Source of the DNA: Ichthyophis bannanicus
Lineage: Eukaryota > Chordata > Amphibia > Gymnophiona > Ichthyophiidae
Assembly: GCA_033557465.1 (NCBI GenBank)
Contig: CM066031.1
Location: 171,833,043-171,897,042 of the forward strand
Direction of reading: 5' to 3'
Length of the DNA stretch: 64,000 nucleotides
Shown here in pieces: positions 44,169 to 51,985 of this stretch. Every line of letters begins with the position of its first letter. Positions within the stretch are counted from its first letter, which is position 1. The position numbers were made by a program, and so were the translations under genes. The notes beneath the pieces are model-generated. The model was given only the letters and a program-made list of their open reading frames with translations, did no database searches and was not told the DNA's origin.

Positions 44169-44269
44169 TTTCTTCTTTGTCTTTCATTTCCAGCATAGTA
44201 GAGCATGTGATCATCTGATGCAAAGTGCCCGATGCCAGTCCATTTCAGTTTGCTGACACCCAACAGATC
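44169..44269 (-). pseudogene. RTE endonuclease, middle piece
   Basis: Minus-strand translation gives L-G-V-S-K-L-K-W-T-G-I-G-H-F followed by D-D-H-M-L-Y-Y-A-G-N-E, a typical RTE endonuclease start containing the Lys-Trp form of the Glu block. It connects leftwards to N-G-V-A-F at 38029 and rightwards, over a small insert, to 44520. Confidence 0.88.
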
Positions 44270-44519
44270 AAGGGTGAAGGGAGATAGATTCAGCAGTGAT
44301 ATGCAGAAATATTTCTTTACAGAAAGAGTAGTGGATCCATGGAATAGTCTCCCAGTGGAGGTGGTAGTGATGAGGACAGTAACTGAATTCAAAAAAGCAT
44401 GGGACCAACACAGAGGATCTCTAAAGGTTAAAAGTGGACTGTTGTAGTTGTTGTTATGGAAGGACAGACTAGATAGGCCATGTGATCTTTTTCTGTCATC
44501 ATGTTTCTATGTTTCTAAG
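44270..44519 (+). mobile_element. CR1-like LINE (family 2) 3' end, 250 bases
   Basis: Encodes the terminal domain M-Q-K-Y-F-F-T-E-R-V-V-D-P-W-N-S-L-P-V-E-V and a 3' UTR ending ATCATGTTTCTATGTTTCTA. Nearly identical to 63880-64000. Inserted between codons of the RTE endonuclease. Confidence 0.9.
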
Positions 44520-44650
44520 TTGTACACGTTCCATTTCATTCTTGACCACCTCCAACTTCCCTTGGTTCATGCTTCGTTCGTTCCATGTTCCAATGTGTAA
44601 GACATCTTTACAGCTTCTGACTCTCATTTCATGCGCAGTAATCAATACGG
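44520..44650 (-). pseudogene. RTE endonuclease, N-terminal piece
   Basis: Minus-strand translation shows M-R-V-R-S-C-K-D-V-L-H-I-G-T-W-N-E-R-S-M-N followed by a segment ending V-K-N-E-M-E-R-V-Q. This is the first block (T-W-N) of an AP-type endonuclease. The element's 5' limit is near here. Confidence 0.85.
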
Positions 44651-44693
44651 GATATAACTAGAATAAAAACCAAAGCAGTAAGAGCCAGTAGGG

Positions 44694-44887
44694 CAGGGGT
44701 CTCCAACTCCAGTCCTGGAAGGCCATAAACCAGTCAGGTTTTCAGGATGTCCCTAATGAATATGCATGAGATAAGTTTGAATACAATGGGGGCAGTGCAT
44801 GCAAGTTTATCTCGTGCATATTCATTAGGGACATCTTGAAAACCAGAGTGGTTTGCAGCCCTCCAGGACTGGAGTTGGAGATCCCTG
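44694..44887. mobile_element. Palindromic hAT-type MITE with perfect 8-base duplication
   Basis: 194 bases. Ends CAGGGGTCTCCAACTCCAGT and its near complement at the right (ACTGGAGTTGGAGATCCCTG). The whole element is a long imperfect palindrome. CAGTAGGG is found at 44686-44693 and 44888-44895, an exact 8-base target duplication. Noncoding. Confidence 0.93.
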
Positions 44888-44998
44888 CAGTAGGGTAAGA
44901 AAAGAACAGTTAGATTAGAACAAATCTGACGTAGAGCATAGAATGAATTTTTACCATGGAACTAATGTGATCATGGAAGGAAAGGTGAGAATCTAGAA

Positions 44999-45191
44999 CA
45001 GTGGTTCTCAACCCAGTCCTCTGGGACCCCTAATCCAGTTGGGTTTTCAGGATATCCACAATGAGTATGCATGAGAGAGATCTGCATGCACTGCTTCCAT
45101 TGTATGCAGATCTATCTCATGCATATTCACTGTGGATATCCGAAAAACTGACTGGACTAGGGGTCCCAGAGGACTGGTTTGAGAACCACTG
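44999..45191. mobile_element. Palindromic hAT-type MITE, related to its neighbour
   Basis: 193 bases with ends CAGTGGTTCTCAACCCAGTC and, at right, the complement GACTGGTTTGAGAACCACTG. It shares the central TGCATGAGA/ATATTCA layout with the MITE at 44694. Flanks ATCTAGAA and TTCTGGAA agree at 6 of 8 positions, so it is older. Both MITEs sit in one L2-like relic. Confidence 0.88.
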
Positions 45192-45410
45192 TTCTGGAAT
45201 AAGGCCAAGGTATTTAAAACTAGTTGTTAATGTGTGGGAATATTGTCCAATGTTGGGTCAATATCAGGGTATGAGGAAGAGCCAAAGCAGCCAGGTGGAT
45301 AGAGGCTTTTAGGATAATAAAATTAAGAAAGTTAGATTGTAGCCAAGAGGAAATAGAGACTAGGACCAACACAGTTGGAAAACTAAAATGGTTAGAAAAC
45401 ACTAGTACTA
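45192..45410 (-). other. Probable L2-like relic, no clear feature
   Basis: Weak continuation of the relic around the MITEs. No domain is readable. Confidence 0.35.
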
Positions 45411-45537
45411 ACCTCTTCAGTCTTTCCTCATAGAGGAGTCATTCCAATCCCTTTACCGTTTTGGCCACCCTTCTCTAATTTTGCTGTTTTTTTGAGATGC
45501 AGAGACCAGAATTGTACATGATACTCAAGGTGAGTTG
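45411..45537 (-). mobile_element. CR1 (family 1) internal fragment, inverted
   Basis: About 125 bases matching the minus-strand sequence of the CR1 at 2330-2460 (CCAGAATTG, CTCAAGGTG), with both ends of the element missing. It abuts a plus-oriented CR1 head to head at about 45537. Confidence 0.75.
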
Positions 45538-46747
45538 GTGGATATTTGGCTTTTCGAAACGCCTTTGGCTAAGTCCTTCATGAGAGAGACTTGAAGAAAT
45601 TTAAAAAGTCACATATAGGAGGCAGTGTCTTATGGATTGGGAACTGGATGGATTATCCCAGTGGATAAAAGTAAATAGTGGAGTATCCCAGTGATTTGTG
45701 CAAGACCGACTGCTTTTCAATATATTTATAAATGACCTGGAAATGGGAATAACGAGTGAGGTGATTGTATTTGCAGATGAGACAAAATTCTTCCAAAGTT
45801 TTTAAAGCACAAGAGGATGGAAAAATTGACAGAGGACCTTTAGAAACTGGGGGACTTGGCATCCAAGTGGTAGATTCAGTTTAATGTGGGCAAGTGCAAA
45901 GTTATGCACGTGGAGAAAACAGCCCAAATTATAATTACACAACGCAGGGTTTCACATTACGAATCATCACCTAGGTAAAGGATCTAGGCATCACCATGGG
46001 TAATACGATGAAATCCTCTGCTCATTATGCAACGGCAGCCAAGAAAGCTAATAGAATGCTAGGAATTATAAGGAAAGGAATAGAGAATAAAGCAAAGGAT
46101 ATCATAATGTCTCTGTCTTGCTCCATGGTGTGATTGTACCTTGAGTATCGTATGCAGTTCTGTTATTGCATCCCAAAAATGGCATTGTGGAATAGGAAAA
46201 GGTACAGAAAAGGATGACCAAATTGATAAAGGGAATGGGAGGATACCCCTATGAGGAAAGGCTTAAAAGGACAGGGCTCTTCAGTTTGGAGAAGAGAGAA
46301 CTGAGGGGAGGGGATAGAGGTCTGTAAAATAATGAGCAGAGTGGAATGAGTAAACACAAATAAATTGTTTTTTCCTTCAAAATACTAGAGGACATGAAAC
46401 AAAGCTATAGAGTAGTACATTTAAGAGTAATTGGAGAAATATGTTTTCGCTCAACATGTAATTTAAGCTGTGGAATTCATTGCCAGAGGTTGTAGTAAAA
46501 GCTGTTAGTGTAGCTGGGTTTAAAAATGATTTGGACAAGTTCCTGGAGGAAAAGTCCATACACCATTATTAAAATGGACTGGGGGGAAATTAACTGCTTA
46601 CCCCTGATATGCAGCATGTATTCTGTCTACCTTTTGGGATCCTGACAAAAACTTGTGAGCTGGATTGGCCACTGATTGAAGCAGGATACTGAGCTTGATG
46701 GACCATTTGGTCTGACCAAGTTTGGCAAATCGTCTTATGTTCTTATG
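45538..46747 (+). mobile_element. CR1 (family 1) RT fragment and 3' end
   Basis: Plus-strand CR1 beginning inside the RT (G-S-V-L-W-I-G-N-W-L, I-F-I-N-D-L-E near 45730). The A-D-E region replaces F-A-D-D (V-F-A-D-E-T-K near 45775). It continues to the C-terminal F-K-N-D-L-D-K-F-L-E block near 46530 and ends in the tail TCTTATGTTCTTATGA. Many frameshifts and the lost second Asp make it an old copy. It abuts DIRS-D at 46748. Confidence 0.9.
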
Positions 46748-49700
46748 AGAGTGCATTCAATGAACTATCTGTACCTGGACCTATTTCTTCAGGAACTGTC
46801 CATCTTTCAGACTGCAGATACGATTGAGCCCCTCCCACCAGGGTAGGAAGGGCTGGGATTCTACTTGAGGTATTAACTAGTACCAAAAAAAACATCTTGG
46901 ACCTGTGGAATCTGAACATGTATCTGGTTTGCAAAAAGATCAGAATAGTTTCCTGCAACATCCTGCTCCCTTTTCTTCAAAGAGGGTATTAGCTATGCTT
47001 TCTGGGTCTGAATGATGCCTATACCCACTTACAGATACATCCCAGTCACAGGAAGTAACTACGATTTGTCATGTGGGAATATCAATTCCATTACTGTGTA
47101 CTGCCTTTTGGTCTTGCATCTGCTCCTTTATTCACAAAAAGGGCCTTATTCAGCGGCAGCGGCTAGCGCGATTGCAGCACCTAGCCATTGCCACTGAACG
47201 TTAAACCTCAATATTCAGTGTTGAGGCCATATCCAGCCACCGTCATTGAATATCCGGGTTAGCCATACAGCCCGGAAGCTAACTGGGCAGTGGCGATATT
47301 GAGCCACTGCCCTGTAAGCTTCCCGATGTAAAAATAAGCCAGCTTTTACTACGCCTATCTTTACTTGTGGATCGCTAACTGGGTAGCAGCTCAATATTGC
47401 CCCTGACTGTTTAGTGATGGGTACTGCCCCCGGAACACCCCAGTGCTAAGCGGTTAGCATCAGGGTGTATAGTGGCGGTACCCGGGGATATTCAGCGGCA
47501 CTATCCATGTCAGTGCCACTGAATTTCTCGCGTAGAGGCATTTACACAGTTTACAGGCTTGTAAACCGTGTAAATACCTTTGAATACTGGGCGCAAAGTG
47601 TCTCATGTTAGTCACAGTATTTCTACACAGACTGGACACGCATGTATTTCCCTACTTGGATGAATGATTGGTGAAGAACACTACTCAAGAAGAGGTTTTG
47701 GAATCCGTATGTATCCCCATCAGGTGCTGGAGCTGCTAGGGTTCGTCATCAATTATCCCAAGTCAAACTTGAGCTCGTGATTGGAGATCTGCTAGACATG
47801 ACTGAAGCAAAAACCGTTCTCCCATAAGATAGGCTTACCCCGATTGGTGGCTATCATGGAAGAAATACGACATGGTCAGATGTCAGTGAGAAACATGTTG
47901 AGAATGTTTGGTCTTGGCATGTCCCCAAGTGAGAAAGGCTCAGGTGAACCCTGAACATGTAGTGGACATAGGACACTTAGAGGCTCAGAGATGTTATTTT
48001 AACCACTCCTCCTTCTGGGACTCTCTGTTCTTGGTGAACGGATCAATATAATCTGGCCAAAGGTCTGTCATTTCAGATTTCCTGGAACTGAGAGCAATCT
48101 CAAATGCTCTAAAGGCTTTCAAGGCTTGGTTGGCCAAATTGTCTGCCTGGATCATAATAATCAAGTGACCATGTACTACATCAACAAGTAAGGAGGAACA
48201 GGGTCATGTCTCCCATGTTGGGAGACAGTCAGTCAGGATGTAGAATTCTGCAGTCTGTTGGGATGACTCTCAGAGCCACATATCTGCCTTGGGAGGACAG
48301 CAGCCTGACAGGCAGATTGAGCCGCCTCCTCCACAAATGGACCCTGAACGGGAAAGCGAGGCACCCCTCAATAGATTCGTTTGCTACTCCTTAAAATAGG
48401 AAAATGCCTCAATTCTGTTCCAGGGTGGGGATGCGGAGCAAACCAGACCCAGATGCCTTCCTCCTCCATTGGGGGGAGGGTTTTCTGTATACATAACCTA
48501 TATCTCTAATGAAGACTCTCCTGAAACTCTTAGACAAAAGGGGCTTGATTATTTTAATAGCTCCTCACTGGCCCAGACATCTGTGGTTCCCTCTTCTCAA
48601 CCTTTCCATCAGGGAACTGTTTCATCTTGGCAGTTCACCAACTCTGATTACCCAGGGTGAGGGGACGCTGTTGCATCCCAACATCAAGTCCTTGGTACTC
48701 ACAGCTTGGATGTTGAGGGTTTAACTCTTTCCTCTCTGAATTTGCCAGTTGTTGTAACCAATGTTCTCTTGTCTTCTAAGAGAGACTCCATTCAGAGTTG
48801 ATTTTAAATGGAAGAGGTTGCCATTTGGTGTGGGGCAAAGGCCATAGATCCTTATTTTTGTCCCCCACAAAAACTGCTTGAATACGTTCTAGATCTGTCA
48901 GAGTCTGGCCTAAAGATCAACTCCATAAGGGTCTACCTCAATGGAATTGGCTCTTACCATCATCATGAAGAAGAAGAACCCATCTCTGCATAGCCTTTCC
49001 TTCTTTACTTCATGCAGGGCTTGCTTCTTGCAATGCTTCCCCACGTCTTGAGCTCTCAATGACCTTTTAACTCGGCTGATGAAAGCTCCCTTTGAGCTGC
49101 TGGATACCTGTGCTCTGAGGTTCTTGATCTGGAAGGTTTTGGTTTTTGATGGAGGTGACTTCAGGCTCTGGTAGCGGATCCGTCCTTTGCCAAATTCTTT
49201 ACGAATAAGGTGATGTGGTGTAGTCATCCCAAATTTCTTTATGAAATGATGTTGGACTGCTACCTTAATCAGTTAATAGTCCTTCTAGCGTTTTTCGCAA
49301 GACTTCAGACTCACAAAGGGTAAAGCGCATTGCACATGTTGGACTGCAAGAAATCCTTGCCCTTTTATTTGGAGCAGACTAAAGCACATAGAAATTCCAG
49401 ACAGATTTTTGTTTCTTTTGACCCCAGTAGGTTGGGGGCTGCCATCAACATACTCTCTTGATTTGGCCAGCAGACTGCATCTCTTTCACTTAAGACCAGG
49501 CAGGTCTGATGCTTGAGTGTGATGTCACAGCTCACAATATCCAAGCCATGGTTGTGCCAGTGGCCCACTTGCGCAGAGCCCCTATGGGAGGAGATTAGAG
49601 AGCTGCCATTTGGATTTCTGTCAACACATTCACAAGGGATTCCAAAAGTGACAGTAGATTCAGCCAATCTGTTCTTCAGAATCTGTTTGAGAATTAGAAT

Positions 49701-49797
49701 CCAACTCCATATCCCTCCTAGGCCCTGTTCTTTTCTGGTCTGTGCTGCCTTGATATACTTTACCTGTCAGAAATGCCTCTTGCCAAAATAAAGGTGT
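46748..49797 (+). pseudogene. DIRS-D, decayed RT, RNase H and recombinase
   Basis: An old DIRS copy read in many frames. RT: L-N-D-A-Y-T-H-L-Q-I-H-P near 47010, V-L-P-F-G-L-A-S-A near 47100, F-P-Y-L-D-E near 47645. RNase H: F-L-E-L-R-A-I near 48075 and N-Q-V-T-M-Y-Y-I-N-K near 48160. C-terminal domain: D-S-F-A-T-P near 48366, D-A-F-L-L-H-W near 48450, L-I-A-P-H-W-P near 48560. Recombinase: F-K-W-K-R near 48805, S-G-L-K-I-N-S-I-R-V near 48905, A-H-N-I-Q-A-M near 49530. No Gag seen; the left side is replaced by CR1. Its 3' end lies beyond DIRS-C at 55407-55762. Confidence 0.85.
47147..47598. mobile_element. Probable MITE inside DIRS-D RT
   Basis: About 450 bases separate F-T-K from the next RT block. 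The ends share GGCC..TATTCA at left and, in complement, GCCCAGTATTCA at right. Flanks CACAAAAAG and GCAAAGTG resemble an 8-base duplication. Inside are hairpins such as CAGTGGCGATATTGAGCCACT. The family is unknown. Confidence 0.55.
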
Positions 49798-49970
49798 GAT
49801 CTCCAGGAACAAGCAGGAATAAGTCCTCACATATGGGTACGTCGGTACCGACGGAGCCCGTGCGGGAAAGCTCCCCAGCTTCTTAGAATAGAAGCTTTTG
49901 GGACCTCCCACTGCACATGCGCACTGCCTTCCCGCCTTCCTGAACAGCTCTCCTCAGTTTCTCTTTTTCC
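49798..49970 (+). repeat. DIRS-C left inverted terminal repeat
   Basis: Complement of 55215-55385, including GGTACCGACG-type bases (GTCGGTACCGAC is itself palindromic) and AGAATAGAAGCTTTTGGGAC versus GTCCCAAAAGCTTCTATTCT. Confidence 0.95.
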
Positions 49971-50176
49971 GCGGAGCCAGCAGGTCGTGTTCCTGTCACC
50001 GCTGAAGAAATTGTTATTTTATTTGTTTCTTTAGACCGCGTACCTGCCTTCCCCATACCGATACCGGTATCGCCGGTCTTTTCTTTCTTTCTTTAAAAAA
50101 ATTATAATTCTTTTTTCTTATTTTTTAGCTTTTTGGTCACTTCAGAGAGGCCTCTCGGCCTACTCAATTTCTCCTC

Positions 50177-51984
50177 ATGGAGAAGCCAGCCCCTGGATTT
50201 AAGAAGTGTACCAAATGTAATGCTGTTATTTCAGTCACAGACACCCATGACTGGTGTCTGAAATGTTTGGGGCCTGACCATTCCATACCGGACTGCCCAT
50301 CTTGCTCCCACATGTCTAAACGTGGGCTGCAGAACCGGGCCAACAAATTCCATGTGCTGTTTGCTTCAGAGAATACAGCAATCACAGTCATCCAGGTCTT
50401 CTTCTCCGGATGGATCTCAGGTAACCAAACCTTCTGTGGGCAAGTCCTCAAAGAGCAAATCTCCTTCAAAGCATCGAGAGGCTCTTAGCTTAGAACTTGA
50501 GGACCCTGCCCCAGCCAAACAACCCCGGCGGGAAGTCCAACTTCCAAAAACGCCAATTCAGGGGTCTCAGGTTGATATCGATGCTACGGCCTCGACAGAT
50601 CACCTGTTAGCCTGCTCTGGGGTACCGGGTCACTCCCGGTACCGACATCCAGGCAGCTATGGCGTCCATGGGCGATACTGTACAGTCCATGCAGCAGGCC
50701 GTCATGGCTTTCATTAAAGCTGCAACGCCATCGGTTCCGCTTTCAGCGGTTCCGGGCCCGATACCGGTATCGTCCGCCATGCCGGTATCGAGGCCGTCCA
50801 CCTCTAAACGCAAGTCGGTACCGTATGGGCTTTCGCTCCATACCGGTTCCATACCCGATACGCCCGATATCGATACCGATCGGTACGCGTATCGTGCGTT
50901 AGAGGAAAGCACCGATTCCTCTGAGGATTTTCACTCCTCTGATGATTCTGCTGAGTTTTCACTCAACTTACCTGAGGAGCCCTCTTCTCCTAAAAGGAGA
51001 ATGTCCCCTCCAGAGGATTTGTCCTTCCAGGACTTTGTTTTAGATATGGCTACAGCCCTTTCTATTACCACATCCTCTGAAAAGGAACCCAGATCCAAAA
51101 AACTGGATATTTTGGGATACTCAAAGGCCCCTAAGGAGGCAGTTACCCTGCCTATCCATGAAATCCTTCAAGAACAACTGATGGATTTCTGGGAAAATCC
51201 TTTGACTTTGTCTCCTTATTCCCGTAGGTTGGACACCATGTATAGGGTCCCTCCTTCTCCTGGTTTCCAAAAGACTCAATTGCCCCACCACTCTATTGTG
51301 GTGAAGTCTGCAATGAAGAAGATTAGGAGTACCAAAAGGCACTCTTCCACCCCTCCAGGACGGGAATGTAAGACTTTGGACTCTTTTGGTAGGAAAATTT
51401 TCCAGGCTAGTATGCTTATAGCCAGGATTAATTCCTACAGTCTCTATATGGGCATGTTCCTGGAGGAACTTGCCAAAAAGGTGCGGCATTTTGCCCCCTT
51501 TATCCCTGAGGATAAAAAGCAGGGATTCCTTTCCCTAGTGAAACAACTCTTAGAGGTTTCTAAGTTCTCTAATAGGGCAGCATATGATTCCTTTGAGGGA
51601 GCCAGTAGGGCTTCGGGCATTGCTATTGCAGCCCGACGTCTTGCTTGGCTCCAGGCCTCTGATCTGGAACCTTGGGTTCTAGATGGCTTACGGAATCTGC
51701 CCTGTACAGGTGAGAACTTATTTGGGGAAGAGTGGCAAATCAAAGCCACCCAGATGGATGCTGAAAATGCCACCTTGGAAAGACTTTCAAAGTCCACTTC
51801 AATTCCTACTAAGAAAAAGTCTTTTAAAAGGCCTTACTATAAGAAGGCCAGAGTTGCTTCAAATACTGGCCAGCAGTCTTCTCAACCTCGCTATACTGCT
51901 AAGCGTCAGCAATCCAAACAAGCACGAGCTAAGCCTGCAGCAGCTACTGTAGCTCAGCAGGCTCCAACCCCTCAGGGGTTTTGA
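50177..51984 (+). CDS. DIRS-C ORF1, Gag-like, two frameshifts
   Basis: ATG 50177 begins M-E-K-P-A-P-G-F-K-K-C-T-K-C, then D-T-H-D-W-C-L-K-C-L-G-P-D-H and C-P-S-C: a Cys/His cluster conserved with A and B. Frame changes occur near 50340 and around 50590-50660. The last frame (50659-51984, 441 codons) carries a Ser/Pro/Thr linker, then F-Q-D-F-V-L-D-M-A-T-A, T-P-P-G-R-E-C-K, Y-S-L-Y-M-G-M-F-L, D-L-E-P-W-V-L-D-G and G-E-N-L-F-G-E-E. A basic tail rich in Lys/Gln follows. It should encapsidate element RNA. It ends at TTT-TGA, with RT in the +1 frame from the next base triplet. Confidence 0.9.
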
Positions 51985-51985
51985 C

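Larger units (their letters stand above)
35214..44650 (-). mobile_element. RTE (BovB-like) LINE, interrupted by DIRS-B and others
   Basis: Minus-strand LINE with its 3' end at left: a (GTT)n run (35215-35232, AAC in element sense) followed by GCCGTCGAGTCGACTCATGG, the 3' end style familiar from BovB-type RTEs. Coding pieces read right to left: endonuclease start 44650-44520 and 44269-44169, endonuclease 38029-37544, RT 37689-36089, then 35897-35231. Insertions are a tail-type repeat at 35898-36084, DIRS-B at 38030-44168 and a CR1-like 3' end at 44270-44519. Without these the element is about 3 kb, typical for RTE. Confidence 0.88.
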
